Below are positions 1 through 8,220 of a stretch of DNA of 64,000 bases, in pieces. The position numbers and the translations under genes were made by a program. The stretch lies in assembly GCA_016710585.1 (NCBI GenBank), contig JADJVN010000001.1, forward strand, positions 434,001 to 498,000. Direction: 5' to 3'. Origin of the DNA: Saprospiraceae bacterium. Its GTDB lineage: Bacteria > Bacteroidota > Bacteroidia > Chitinophagales > Saprospiraceae. The notes below the pieces were generated by a model. It ran no database searches. It saw nothing but the letters and a program-made list of their open reading frames with translations, and was not told the DNA's origin. Each line of letters opens with the position of its first letter. Position 1 is the stretch's first letter.

Positions 1-458
1 TTGAAGAAGTTATTTTTTTGAAAAATTATGAGAAAGTTTCATTGGAGGATTTATATTTTTTAAAGACTCAAACTCGTATTACAAAAAAATTATTGCAAAT
101 AATACAAAACGTAATTAATCAACTTGAAGTTAAGGATGAATCTAAAACAGCTCTCCAAGATATCAAAGATAGATTGTTAAATCTTATATTAAACTATGAT
201 GAAGTTTTAGAGAATTCAAATAACTTGTTGAACACCTACCTTTCTGTTAATGCTCAAAAAAGCAATGATGTCATGAAATTGTTGACTATTTTTTCAGCAT
301 TTTTTTTGCCATTGACTTTTGTTGCTGGAATTTATGGAATGAATTTTGAGAATATGCCTGAATTAAAATGGCGTTCTGGTTATTTTTTAACATTGGGAAT
401 AATGCTATTTATTGCATTAGTCATTTATTTTTGGTTTAAACGTAAGCGAATACTTTGA
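1..458 (+). CDS. corA: CorA-family magnesium/cobalt transporter, C-terminal part (5' end outside window)
   Basis: The frame is open from base 3, so the first ATG/TTG inside the window is not the real start and the N-terminal cytoplasmic domain lies upstream. What remains is a long helical stretch followed by two membrane helices. The conserved CorA signature Gly-Met-Asn lies in YGMNFENMPE between the helices, and the protein ends in a short basic tail (FKRKRIL). This matches the pore-forming end of the CorA/MgtE-like 2-TM-GxN channel family, which moves Mg2+ or Co2+ across the inner membrane as a pentamer. Transport specificity cannot be read from this fragment. The gene is convergent with the acetyltransferase that follows. 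Confidence 0.88.
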   Translation, partial: EEVIFLKNYEKVSLEDLYFLKTQTRITKKLLQIIQNVINQLEVKDESKTALQDIKDRLLNLILNYDEVLENSNNLLNTYLSVNAQKSNDVMKLLTIFSAFFLPLTFVAGIYGMNFENMPELKWRSGYFLTLGIMLFIALVIYFWFKRKRIL

Positions 459-507
459 TTGCTATAACATTGAACAGACTTGAACAGAATTTATTACAAT
501 GATTGAC

Positions 508-1056
508 TTATATATTCGGACTGATGTATTCTTTTTTTAAAAGTGAATATAGGTTCAAGTCAATAAATTTTTCATGTAAATATTCAGCATCTCTAAGTAT
601 AGCTTCCATGGTGAAATTCAATTTTACTGCTATCTGATTACTTTTCTGATTGTTTGTAGCACATTTTAATTCAATACGATTTAAATCTAATGAAGAAAAA
701 GCAAGTTGTATTAATGCTTGACAAGATTTCGTGATGATTCCTTTTCCTTGATGATCTTTTGACAGCCAATACCCAAATTCTCCGATTTTATTGGCACGAT
801 CAATTCTGTAAATTCCAATTCGTCCCACACATTTTTTTCGATCGAAGATAGTAAAAGCATGTTCTACACCATCAAGGTTTCGTTGAATAGATCCTCGAAT
901 GTAGTTTTCTATGAATTGAACAGAGTGAACATTTTCTACGAAGGGCAGCCATAGTTTTAAGTGGGCTCTATTTTCTTCTACTAAATTGTAGATCTCATTC
1001 GCATGATCAAGAGAGATAGCCTTTAGTTCAATGTTTTGATCTATTTTAATATTCAT
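508..1056 (-). CDS. RimJ/RimL-type GNAT N-acetyltransferase
   Basis: A 182-residue single-domain GNAT protein. The N-terminal half has the RimL-like pattern ELKAISLDHANEIYNLVEENR, and the acetyl-CoA binding loop is seen as HQGKGI after the EFGYWLSKD strand. The C-terminal segment (RIELKCATNNQKSNQIA) is the usual RimJ/RimL motif B. Family members transfer acetyl groups from acetyl-CoA to protein N-termini (ribosomal proteins) or to small amines. The substrate here cannot be predicted. It stands alone, convergent with corA and followed on the same strand by unrelated small genes. Confidence 0.85.
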   Translation of the reverse strand: MNIKIDQNIELKAISLDHANEIYNLVEENRAHLKLWLPFVENVHSVQFIENYIRGSIQRNLDGVEHAFTIFDRKKCVGRIGIYRIDRANKIGEFGYWLSKDHQGKGIITKSCQALIQLAFSSLDLNRIELKCATNNQKSNQIAVKLNFTMEAILRDAEYLHEKFIDLNLYSLLKKEYISPNI

Positions 1057-1137
1057 ATAGATTGTTTATGTGAATTAAATAAGAAGAAATAATATTTTTT
1101 CAACCAATTTATTTTTATTATTATTGACTTATGTAAT

Positions 1138-1932
1138 TTAGACATTATATTTCGTTGCTATTATATTTTTTTGTTTATTTTCCAAATCAGGTAGAATGAT
1201 AGTGAATCCGAATGGTTTTAAATCGGAAGTAAGTTGTTCAAAATTATATGGGGGATGTATTTCAATAATTATATTGTCTGTATGAGCTAACCAGTTGTTA
1301 TTGTTTTTCAATAGTATGTTTTCTGCGCCTTCTATATCAATTTTTACCAAGTTGAATTTCGCTATATTATATTTATTCATTATTGTATTCACAGATATTG
1401 CTTGAATAGGATTTCCTACAATATCAACTTGATAGTTGTAGCTATGTCCTTTCTCGTTAAATAATATTTCTCTATCAATATCGTATATGGCATATGGCAA
1501 TGGCGTATTTCTAGAATCAAACTTGAGGTTATCTTTCAGTATTAAAAAATTATCTTGTGAAGCCTCGACACTATATATATTTGCATTGGGATAATGGATA
1601 TTGAAGTATAGTGAGCTTAAACCAATATGAGCACCAAGATCTAAAATATTGATATTTTTGTTTGAGATTTGAAATGGAATGAAATAAATCTGTTTCCAAA
1701 AAATCTCATAAAATATTGCAAGATCTCCTTTACTTGTCCGCATAGCTATATTATAGTTTTTTTTATTTATTTTTATTTGATAATTATTTGAATTGTTTTC
1801 TTGTTCATTTTTTTTATTATATTTGTAAAGAAGATGAAATTGAATGGTATTATAGATGAATTTTACAAAAGTGGAAATATTTCTAGACACCTTGATTGTA
1901 AAAATAAATTTTTGTATATACGAATTCCACAT
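1138..1932 (-). CDS. FkbM-family SAM-dependent methyltransferase
   Basis: A 264-residue protein with the FkbM family core. The SAM-binding motif I is NILDLGAHIG near residues 95-104, the acidic ribose-binding position is YSVEASQDN, and the typical FkbM sequence KIDIEGAEN lies around residue 197. FkbM enzymes O-methylate sugars, polyketides or surface glycans. The first about 60 residues are basic, Asn/Lys-rich and low in complexity. Base composition is even more AT-rich than neighbouring genes, which is compatible with acquisition as a surface-glycan modification gene, although no glycosyltransferase cluster lies beside it. The substrate is unknown. Confidence 0.85.
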   Translation of the reverse strand: MWNSYIQKFIFTIKVSRNISTFVKFIYNTIQFHLLYKYNKKNEQENNSNNYQIKINKKNYNIAMRTSKGDLAIFYEIFWKQIYFIPFQISNKNINILDLGAHIGLSSLYFNIHYPNANIYSVEASQDNFLILKDNLKFDSRNTPLPYAIYDIDREILFNEKGHSYNYQVDIVGNPIQAISVNTIMNKYNIAKFNLVKIDIEGAENILLKNNNNWLAHTDNIIIEIHPPYNFEQLTSDLKPFGFTIILPDLENKQKNIIATKYNV

Positions 1933-1956
1933 TAGCTAATTGTTTGGCGTTCTATT

Positions 1957-2346
1957 TCAAACTAGTCGTTCAAGTTTGCCTTTTCTTTTAATCAGATTTT
2001 TATAGTCCCATTGTATTTTTATTGATTTATCCAAGTATCGTTTGATATCTGAAGGGTTGATTTGTTCAACTGTGCTAAAACGAATCTCTGCAGCCTTGAA
2101 GCTTCCCTCAGCTATTAAAGTATCCTCATCAAATGACTGACCACTCCAGAACAGGAGTCTTATTCCTCCTTTTAATTTACTATATCCAACAACTGGATTA
2201 CCATCAATAAACCAAACAGGATGTGCATGCCAGATTTTATTTTCAGCTCCAATTAAATTTTCAAAAATAATTTTTGCTAACATGTTACAAATTTCTCTTT
2301 CCTCATCTGATTGTGAGTCATTATAAGATTGGATATCAGGATTCAT
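1957..2346 (-). CDS. DUF1801 domain protein
   Basis: A 129-residue protein matching the DUF1801 fold (YdhG/frataxin-like small proteins). It has an N-terminal helix, the segment IWHAHPVWFIDGNPVVGYSKLKGGIRLLFW, and a C-terminal Lys/Arg-rich helix. Members are widespread small cytosolic proteins of unsettled function; some Bacillus relatives were proposed as iron chaperones. No metal-binding motif is obvious here. The gene is separated by 28 bases from the pentapeptide gene upstream on the same strand, so the two may be co-transcribed. Confidence 0.7.
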   Translation of the reverse strand: MNPDIQSYNDSQSDEEREICNMLAKIIFENLIGAENKIWHAHPVWFIDGNPVVGYSKLKGGIRLLFWSGQSFDEDTLIAEGSFKAAEIRFSTVEQINPSDIKRYLDKSIKIQWDYKNLIKRKGKLERLV

Positions 2347-2374
2347 ATATTTTAGTTTTATATTTCCAGATCAC

Positions 2375-2956
2375 TTAATTTTCTTCTAAAATTTCTATAT
2401 CATATTTTCGAAGCAAGCCAGAAATCCCTAGAAGTGAAAACTTAGCTTTCTTTATTCGATTTTTTTCAGGGTCTATTATATAATTAGAACTTGAACTCAA
2501 ATCTACTTTTTCTAATATAGTGTTATCAAAAATGGCTCCTGATAAATCACAGTTTTTAAAAGCAGAATTGCTTAAATCACTTTCTGAAAAATCACATTCG
2601 TAGAGTTGGCATTGTTCAAATATTGTCTTTTTAATTTTAATCTTATAAAATGAGCTATGATTTAATTGTGTGTTTTCAAATGAAAAGGAAAGATTAAATT
2701 CTTGACAATGTTCAAAATGTAGCCCCAACATCTTACATTGTTTAAATTTTACATTTCTAAAACTGGTATTATCGAGGGCTATAAGACTTAAATTACAACT
2801 GTTAAATTCACAATCTACAAATGAGAAGTTAGAAAAGTTGTAATTTGAAAAATCGCAATATTTAAAAGTACAACTTTCGTATTCTGCTAAAATAATTTGC
2901 TCAGAACTAGAATCTAAATTTTCAAAACTTGTATCTTGAATATATTTTTTTTTCAT
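2375..2956 (-). CDS. Pentapeptide-repeat protein (McbG/Qnr-like fold)
   Basis: A 193-residue protein dominated by A(D/N)LXX-type pentapeptides with Phe/Leu at the central position (for example CDFSNYNFSNFSFVDCEF and CDFSESDLSNSAFKNCDLSG). These predict a right-handed quadrilateral beta-helix from about residue 25 to 160, followed by a short non-repeat C-terminal segment. Length and layout resemble McbG/Qnr-type proteins that mimic DNA and protect gyrase. The same fold is used for many other roles, so a quinolone-resistance or immunity function is only a possibility. The many Cys residues in the coils are notable. Confidence 0.78.
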   Translation of the reverse strand: MKKKYIQDTSFENLDSSSEQIILAEYESCTFKYCDFSNYNFSNFSFVDCEFNSCNLSLIALDNTSFRNVKFKQCKMLGLHFEHCQEFNLSFSFENTQLNHSSFYKIKIKKTIFEQCQLYECDFSESDLSNSAFKNCDLSGAIFDNTILEKVDLSSSSNYIIDPEKNRIKKAKFSLLGISGLLRKYDIEILEEN

Positions 2957-2999
2957 ATTGTGTTTTTGTTTTGACTATTAATTACTTTAATTTTATCAT

Positions 3000-3185
3000 T
3001 TAAATTATAGCAACAATCATGTGCTTCAAGAAAACAAAACTAGTGACATCTATATTATGCCTATTTCCTTTTCCTTCTATTCTTTTTTGCAAATATCGGC
3101 CGACTAGATAGGCAAATATAAATGTCAATGCAATAAGTATGATAAAATTAAGTAGAGATTCCGAATCTTTAAATATATTTTTCAT
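3000..3185 (-). CDS. Small single-span membrane protein, unknown function
   Basis: A 61-residue open frame with one clear hydrophobic segment (LLNFIILIALTFIFAYLVG, about residues 11-29), followed by a basic stretch (RYLQKRIEGKGNRH) and a second short hydrophobic tail. It fills the gap between the pentapeptide gene and the lipoprotein gene on the same strand. I do not recognise a family. It could be a real small membrane protein or a chance frame in AT-rich DNA. Confidence 0.4.
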   Translation of the reverse strand: MKNIFKDSESLLNFIILIALTFIFAYLVGRYLQKRIEGKGNRHNIDVTSFVFLKHMIVAII

Positions 3186-3296
3186 TGGAAATTAAATATA
3201 AAATGCAAATAATATGATGATTTAAATAGCAATTATTTTTCTATGATAAATACGTAGAATAATTTACTCATAAATCCTGCATAAATCTGATTCAGT

Positions 3297-3668
3297 TTAT
3301 TCTTTTGAACCGGCTTCACTAATTACTTCAAAGATTAACTTTCCATCTTTTTCAAGTGAAATATCTTGCCCTTTACCTCTCAATTCATAAACATCGTTTT
3401 TATACCAGATTCCTGAAGCAGCAGCTTGACCTTGAAGTATTATTTTCTCTCCATTTAGTTTTAGGAAAGCAATGTTTTGCTCATTGTCAAAACTCATTTC
3501 CAATACTTGTCCATTTTTGTCGGTGACAGTAGAACTTATTAGATTTTTATTTTCTGATTGTGTCGATGATTCTATAGGTGTTTCTACTTTTTCTTGCTTT
3601 TTATTTTCTTTACATGAGCAAAAAAAGATCCCAATACAAATGCAGAAGTAGATTAAATTTGATTTCAT
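3297..3668 (-). CDS. Putative lipoprotein, unknown function
   Basis: A 123-residue protein with a lipoprotein signal: a hydrophobic segment followed by a Cys-containing lipobox (FFCSC, Cys at about 19), then a Lys/Glu/Ser-rich linker. The remainder (residues 50-120) is a small beta-rich domain with the phrases MSFDNEQNIAFLKLNGE and IWYKNDVYELRGKGQDISLEKDG. This resembles MliC-type (membrane-bound lysozyme inhibitor) beta-barrels in spacing, but the match is weak. It is probably anchored in the outer membrane. It sits just before the TauE/SafE gene on the same strand. Confidence 0.7.
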   Translation of the reverse strand: MKSNLIYFCICIGIFFCSCKENKKQEKVETPIESSTQSENKNLISSTVTDKNGQVLEMSFDNEQNIAFLKLNGEKIILQGQAAASGIWYKNDVYELRGKGQDISLEKDGKLIFEVISEAGSKE

Positions 3669-3733
3669 GATTATAATTTTATAAAAGCAAATGTAATAAG
3701 AAATTTAGAATTTTAACTTAGGACTAAAATGCT

Positions 3734-4468
3734 TTATTTAAAATATATTTTTGCCAAGGTAAAGACCCCTGTTATAAAAACTAAAATTAATACAATGGAT
3801 TTGAATTGTTCTTCAGAAACATGTTCAAGTATTTTTTTTCCAATAAATGTCCCAATTATACTCACTATTAGTAAAATAGGTATAAGGTACAATATCTCTT
3901 TATTAATATATCCATTTGCGCTGTATACAACACTTCTGCTTAAATCGATACCTAAGTCGATTATCGAAGATGTAGCTATAAACACTTCTTTTTTTAAATT
4001 GTAGGCTGCCAAAACAATTCCTCTTATTGCCCCTCCTGTTCCTAAAAGACCAGCAATTAACCCTGAGGCAACACCACCACCAATTGAATTGGTTAATGTA
4101 GCTTTAACAGTGATATTTTTAAAGATAAGAAAGGTAGCACTAACCAAAATTAAAAATAACGCTAAGAATATTTCAAGTATTTTTGGATCAATAAATTTAC
4201 TTAGATAAGCACCAATTATTACAAATAAAACAGCAGGTATTCCAATATTCATGATTAGATTTTTGTCGAAGCCTTTTCGAAACAATGTGATTTTAGCTAA
4301 GTTACTGGAGACATGAAATAATGCTGTAATTCCAAGTACTGAATAGAAGTCAAAGAAGTAACTGGCAATAGGGACAAAGAAAAGCGACGAACCAAAGCCA
4401 CCAATAGTTCCTAGTATTTCAGCCAACAAGGCAAGTGAAATAAAAAGCAGCAAACTCTCAAGTGTCAT
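3734..4468 (-). CDS. TauE/SafE (TSUP) family permease
   Basis: A 244-residue polytopic inner-membrane protein with about seven or eight hydrophobic helices. The N-terminal half carries the family signature ILGTIGGFGSSLFFVPI, and the second half repeats it in LLGTGGAIRGIVLAAYNL, as expected for the duplicated TSUP fold. Family members export sulfite, sulfoacetate or other organosulfur anions, or import them; the substrate is not predictable. A 69-residue membrane protein gene lies 5 bases upstream and is likely in the same operon. Confidence 0.88.
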   Translation of the reverse strand: MTLESLLLFISLALLAEILGTIGGFGSSLFFVPIASYFFDFYSVLGITALFHVSSNLAKITLFRKGFDKNLIMNIGIPAVLFVIIGAYLSKFIDPKILEIFLALFLILVSATFLIFKNITVKATLTNSIGGGVASGLIAGLLGTGGAIRGIVLAAYNLKKEVFIATSSIIDLGIDLSRSVVYSANGYINKEILYLIPILLIVSIIGTFIGKKILEHVSEEQFKSIVLILVFITGVFTLAKIYFK

Positions 4469-4473
4469 ACAAA

Positions 4474-4683
4474 TTATTTATTATTTTCTGACTGCATTTT
4501 GGAAAGCCATAATTTAACTGCCCATATAACAGTAATCAAAAAAACAATAATAATAGGAATATGAAAGGTTAAAATCATATCATGAAAATAAGCACCAATT
4601 AAAAGGTATGCAGATGCGATACATAGTTTTAATGGAATAAATTCTAAATTTGACCAAGTCGTTTTAAGATTAAAAAAATTCAT
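4474..4683 (-). CDS. Small two-span membrane protein in operon with TauE/SafE permease
   Basis: A 69-residue protein with two hydrophobic segments (about residues 17-33 and 40-58) and charged ends. Its stop lies 5 bases before the TauE/SafE start, so the two are almost certainly co-transcribed and may work together. I do not recognise a named family. The spacing and the clean start favour a real gene. Confidence 0.6.
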   Translation of the reverse strand: MNFFNLKTTWSNLEFIPLKLCIASAYLLIGAYFHDMILTFHIPIIIVFLITVIWAVKLWLSKMQSENNK

Positions 4684-4746
4684 AAGCAGGTAGAATATTA
4701 ATGAAACAAAAATTTAATTCTTTGAAATTATTATTTTACTATAATT

Positions 4747-5277
4747 TTAAGTCACCGCAAATTTAATCGCGTTCTCAATGTGAGCTAAATGATGTCTTGA
4801 ATGCCAGGAATACATGCCAATTGATTCATACATATTAATTTTTCTTTTCTTCTCAGGATGAAGGTATGATTTGGATAAACTATCATAAGGTAAGCTGGAA
4901 AGATAAAATGACCATCTTTGATGAAGTAATCTCAATAGCAGGCAGCCTTCTTTAATAGCCACATGTTGTACATCCGGCATTTCAGCCCAAAGCTTTTCAT
5001 TATAAGGTAAAATGGTAGGGCAATCTTCAGTCATGGTAAGTTTATGCCTAATATATGCATTCATATGGCTATCTGCCATGTGATGAACTACTTGACGAAT
5101 ACTCCAACCACTGGGTCTATACTTCCAGTTAAGCTGAGATTCATCCAATGCAAGTACTAATGCTTCAATCGACTTTGGAGTCGATTCAATGTCTGAGATC
5201 CATGCGTGGATTAATTCCTCTGAATAATTGTTGGGGGCTTCCCACTTTCCTATTGGATATTTTAATTTTTCTAACAT
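4747..5277 (-). CDS. YfiT/BstA-like DinB-superfamily putative metal-dependent hydrolase or thiol transferase
   Basis: A 176-residue four-helix DinB-fold protein. Metal-ligand His residues are visible in RQVVHHMADSH (His65/66) and in YSWHSRHHLAHI (His159-166), matching the YfiT subgroup (putative Ni/Zn hydrolase or bacillithiol S-transferase). The start MLEKLKYPIGKW matches the usual start of this family. The physiological substrate is not known. It is divergently oriented to the DUF937-OmpA gene across about 110 bases. Confidence 0.85.
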   Translation of the reverse strand: MLEKLKYPIGKWEAPNNYSEELIHAWISDIESTPKSIEALVLALDESQLNWKYRPSGWSIRQVVHHMADSHMNAYIRHKLTMTEDCPTILPYNEKLWAEMPDVQHVAIKEGCLLLRLLHQRWSFYLSSLPYDSLSKSYLHPEKKRKINMYESIGMYSWHSRHHLAHIENAIKFAVT

Positions 5278-5391
5278 TGGGCTTTAATTTATTAATCATT
5301 AACAGTTGAAACGCAGAAGAGATGTGACAATGTTCGAAATTTGCGTCAGATAAACGAAAAATTATTATTAACTCCTTCAACAATTAAAAAA

Positions 5392-6726
5392 ATGAACTTA
5401 ATTGATTTAATTAAATCGAATGTTACTCCGGAGCTTTTATCAAAAGCGGCTGGATTCATGGGTGAGTCTTCAGAATCTACATCAAAAGGTATGGGAGCAG
5501 CAATTCCTGCTATCTTAGGGGGTGTTTTGAACGCATCTAATAATACATCTACTATGGGTAAAGTTTGGGATCTATTGAATCACAAAGACAATGATCCTGG
5601 AATATTAAATAACCTAGGAGATCTATTTGGTGGTAATTCGCCATTGACTTCAAATAATGGAATTGGTTCGTCTATGTTAGGTTTGTTATTTGGAAATAAC
5701 AGCAACACATTGATGAGTGCTTTAACAAGCTTAGTTGGATTCAAAAGCTCAGGATCTGCAGGTAAATTATTGAGCATTGCAGCACCATTGGTTATGGCTT
5801 TCTTGAAGAAGAAATCAAGCCAAGAAAATTTTGGTGTAAGTGGATTGACTACATGGTTAGGTGGACATAAGAAAGATATTGCATCAGCTTTACCTGGTGG
5901 ATGGGCTTCATCTTTAGGTTTTGCTAATCTTGCAGATGGTCACACGACTCATAAAACAACAACTACTTCAACAACTACTAATTACAACACTTCAGATAAC
6001 AACAACGGAGGTGGAAGCAACTGGTGGATGTGGTTATTGGGTTTACTTGGCGCATTAGGTCTTTTATGGTTTGTAATGAAAGGCTGTAATGGATCTGAAG
6101 TAAAAGACAATATGAAGACAGCAGTTGAAAACACAACTAGCGTTGCAGAAAATGCTGCTACTGCAGCTGCTGGAACTGTAGCTGATGCTGCAAATGCTGT
6201 AGTTGATGCAACAAAAAATATGTATGAAGGCGTTGATTCTACAGTTAGAGCTAAATGGTTGGCTTTAGGAAATATGATCAAAGTTGCTCTTCCTGGTGGT
6301 GTTGAATTAAATGTTCCTGAAAAAGGAGTAGAGAATTCATTAATTAGCTGGATTCAAGATGCAACAAAAGTTGTAGACAAAAATACTTGGTTCAATTTTG
6401 ATAGAATTTTATTTGAAACAGGAAGCTCTGCATTAAGCCCAGCTTCTAAAGATCAAATTGGAAATATTGCTGCAATCATGAAAGCTTTCCCAAATGTAAA
6501 TATTAAATTGGGAGGTTATACTGACAATGTTGGAGATGCTGCAAAAAACAAAGCATTATCTGCTGACAGAGCTAAAATGGTAAAAGAAGCTTTGGTTACT
6601 TTAGGCGTTGAAGCAAAAAGAATGGAATCTGAAGGTTATGGTCAAGAGCATCCAGTTGCTGACAATAGCACTCCAGAAGGACGCGATCAAAACAGAAGAG
6701 TAGCGATCAGAGTTACTAAGAAGTAA
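5392..6726 (+). CDS. DUF937 / OmpA-family envelope protein
   Basis: I place the start at ATG 5392 (MNLIDLIKSNVTPELL), giving 444 residues; the extra upstream codons have no family support. Residues 1-130 form a DUF937 (YidB-like) domain rich in Gly/Ala/Ser. A Thr/Asn/Gly-rich linker leads to one membrane helix (NWWMWLLGLLGALGLLWFVMKG, about 220-240) and an Ala-rich amphipathic stretch. The C-terminal 110 residues are an OmpA-like peptidoglycan-binding domain (FETGSSALSP, GGYTDNVGD, RAKMVKEALV, EGYGQEHPVADNSTPEGRDQNRRV). The architecture suggests an inner-membrane protein that reaches peptidoglycan. Its codon use is slightly richer in GC than its neighbours, as is usual for an abundant envelope protein. 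A strong terminator follows. Confidence 0.88.
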   Translation: MNLIDLIKSNVTPELLSKAAGFMGESSESTSKGMGAAIPAILGGVLNASNNTSTMGKVWDLLNHKDNDPGILNNLGDLFGGNSPLTSNNGIGSSMLGLLFGNNSNTLMSALTSLVGFKSSGSAGKLLSIAAPLVMAFLKKKSSQENFGVSGLTTWLGGHKKDIASALPGGWASSLGFANLADGHTTHKTTTTSTTTNYNTSDNNNGGGSNWWMWLLGLLGALGLLWFVMKGCNGSEVKDNMKTAVENTTSVAENAATAAAGTVADAANAVVDATKNMYEGVDSTVRAKWLALGNMIKVALPGGVELNVPEKGVENSLISWIQDATKVVDKNTWFNFDRILFETGSSALSPASKDQIGNIAAIMKAFPNVNIKLGGYTDNVGDAAKNKALSADRAKMVKEALVTLGVEAKRMESEGYGQEHPVADNSTPEGRDQNRRVAIRVTKK

Positions 6727-6764
6727 GATTATAAGGAAATTCTTTGAATTTCAAATAAATATAA

Positions 6765-6794
6765 AGAGTCAGAAGAAATTCTGGCTCTTTTTTT
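6765..6794 (+). terminator. Rho-independent terminator after DUF937-OmpA gene
   Basis: A 10-bp stem (6765-6774 AGAGTCAGAA pairing with 6779-6788 TTCTGGCTCT, one G-U pair), a GAAA tetraloop and a run of eight T ending at 6794. It lies about 40 bases after the stop codon. Confidence 0.85.
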
Positions 6795-6877
6795 ATTTGG
6801 AAAATTTGTACAAAACTCATTTTATCCAAATTACTAGAAGAAGCTAAAATTCTAGACTAAAATAGCAGTTTTTATTG

Positions 6878-6885
6878 TAGGTTTG
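6878..6885 (+). promoter_or_regulatory. Bacteroidota -7 promoter element before prfA
   Basis: TAGGTTTG fits the TAnnTTTG element read by the Bacteroidota primary sigma factor and lies 17 bases before the prfA ATG. No convincing TTG element is seen about 19-21 bases upstream, so only half the promoter is supported. Confidence 0.5.
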
Positions 6886-6902
6886 CGCTCAATTTTAGAT
6901 CC

Positions 6903-7979
6903 ATGGATATCATTAAAAAATTAGAATCAATTCATGAAAGATACAAGTATCTAGAAGAGAGACTGTCCGATCCTGAGATTGTAAGTAATGTAAAGGAATA
7001 CACTAAGACAAGTAAGGAATATAAAGATCTTCAGCCAATAATGAACCACCTTGAAGATTATCAGCGATATCAAAAGGAAGTCATTGGAGCAGAAGAGTTA
7101 TTATCATCTGATGATCCTGAAATGAAAGATCTTGCTAGATTAGAATATGATAATGCAAAAAGTCAACTGGAAACCATAGAAGCTGAGTTAAAGATCATGC
7201 TCATTCCGAAAGATCCAGAAGATAGCAAGGATGTTATATTTGAGATAAGAGCAGGAACAGGAGGCAGCGAGGCGAGTTTATTCGCTGGTGATTTATTGAG
7301 AATGTACACGAGATATTTTGACACTCTTGGTTGGACTTACGAGATATTAACTGAGAATGAAGGGTCTGTGGGAGGATTTTCTAAAGTAGTGTTGGACGTA
7401 TCTGGTGTAGATGTATATGGAAAACTAAAGTTTGAATCAGGTGCTCACAGAGTCCAACGTGTTCCAGAAACAGAAGCTTCAGGAAGAGTACATACTTCGG
7501 CAGCAACAGTGGTCGTAATGCCCAAAATGGAAATTGAAGATATTGATGTTAACAAAGCCGATCTTCGAGTCGACACTTTTCGTTCCAGTGGTGCAGGTGG
7601 ACAGCATGTCAATAAAACAGAATCTGGAGTGAGATTTACACATATTCCTACAGGAATCGTAGCTGAGAGTACAGACAGTAGAAGTCAGCATAAAAATAGA
7701 GAGATCGCAATGGGACGCTTAATTCAAAAAATCAAGGATGTTCAAGTCGAAACATATGAAAACACAGTTGCTTCAAAGAGAAGATCATTAGTCGGTACAG
7801 GAGACAGATCAGATAAAATAAGAACCTATAATTTCCCTCAAAATAGAATGACAGATCATCGAATAAATTTTACAAGTTATAATTTAGTAGGTTTGATGAA
7901 TGGCCAATTGGATGAGGTGATAGAAGCATTAAGGGTAGCAGAAAACATGGAAAAATTAAAAGGAGAGCAAGAACAATAA
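6903..7979 (+). CDS. prfA: Peptide chain release factor 1
   Basis: A 358-residue class I release factor of normal RF1 length. The catalytic GGQ motif is intact (SSGAGGQHVNKTESGVR, about residue 230), and the codon-recognition segment reads RVQRVPETEASGRVHTS, the RF1 (PxT-type) version rather than the SPF motif of RF2. It terminates translation at UAA and UAG by hydrolysing peptidyl-tRNA. It starts with ATG shortly after a TAnnTTTG promoter element. The small PhnA-like gene follows after 19 bases and is probably co-transcribed. Confidence 0.97.
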   Translation: MDIIKKLESIHERYKYLEERLSDPEIVSNVKEYTKTSKEYKDLQPIMNHLEDYQRYQKEVIGAEELLSSDDPEMKDLARLEYDNAKSQLETIEAELKIMLIPKDPEDSKDVIFEIRAGTGGSEASLFAGDLLRMYTRYFDTLGWTYEILTENEGSVGGFSKVVLDVSGVDVYGKLKFESGAHRVQRVPETEASGRVHTSAATVVVMPKMEIEDIDVNKADLRVDTFRSSGAGGQHVNKTESGVRFTHIPTGIVAESTDSRSQHKNREIAMGRLIQKIKDVQVETYENTVASKRRSLVGTGDRSDKIRTYNFPQNRMTDHRINFTSYNLVGLMNGQLDEVIEALRVAENMEKLKGEQEQ

Positions 7980-7998
7980 AAATTTAAAAATATCAATA

Positions 7999-8220
7999 AT
8001 GGAAGATCAAATTATTGTCAAAGATTGTAATGGAAATACACTGGAAAGTGGAGATACTGTGATAGTAACTCAAGATCTAAAAGTCAAAGGCGGAACAAAT
8101 CTCAAAAGAGGTACCGTAATAAAAAAAATCAGAGTTACAGAAGATACAGATGCCATAGAATGTAAAGTTGATGGTAGCACGCTTGTGTTGAAGACGATTT
8201 ACCTTAAGAAAAAATCATAG
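7999..8220 (+). CDS. PhnA/YjdM C-terminal domain protein
   Basis: A 73-residue protein corresponding only to the C-terminal beta-barrel (SH3-like) half of the PhnA/YjdM family (VKDCNGNTLESGDTV, TQDLKVKGGTNLKRGT, IECKVDGSTLVLK). The N-terminal zinc ribbon of full-length YjdM is absent; stand-alone versions of this domain are common in Bacteroidota. Despite the family name, a role in phosphonate use is not established. It lies 19 bases after prfA on the same strand. Confidence 0.82.
   Translation: MEDQIIVKDCNGNTLESGDTVIVTQDLKVKGGTNLKRGTVIKKIRVTEDTDAIECKVDGSTLVLKTIYLKKKS

Noticed and set aside
2375..2956. A specific quinolone-resistance (qnr) gene
   Set aside because: Only the general pentapeptide fold is visible; sequence details needed to assign Qnr are not.
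3729..4004. Plus-strand open frame of 91 codons opposite the TauE/SafE gene
   Set aside because: It lies wholly antisense to a convincing membrane transporter and resembles no family.
5186..5383. Minus-strand open frame overlapping the YfiT-like gene start
   Set aside because: It overlaps a well-supported gene in another frame and has no recognisable features.
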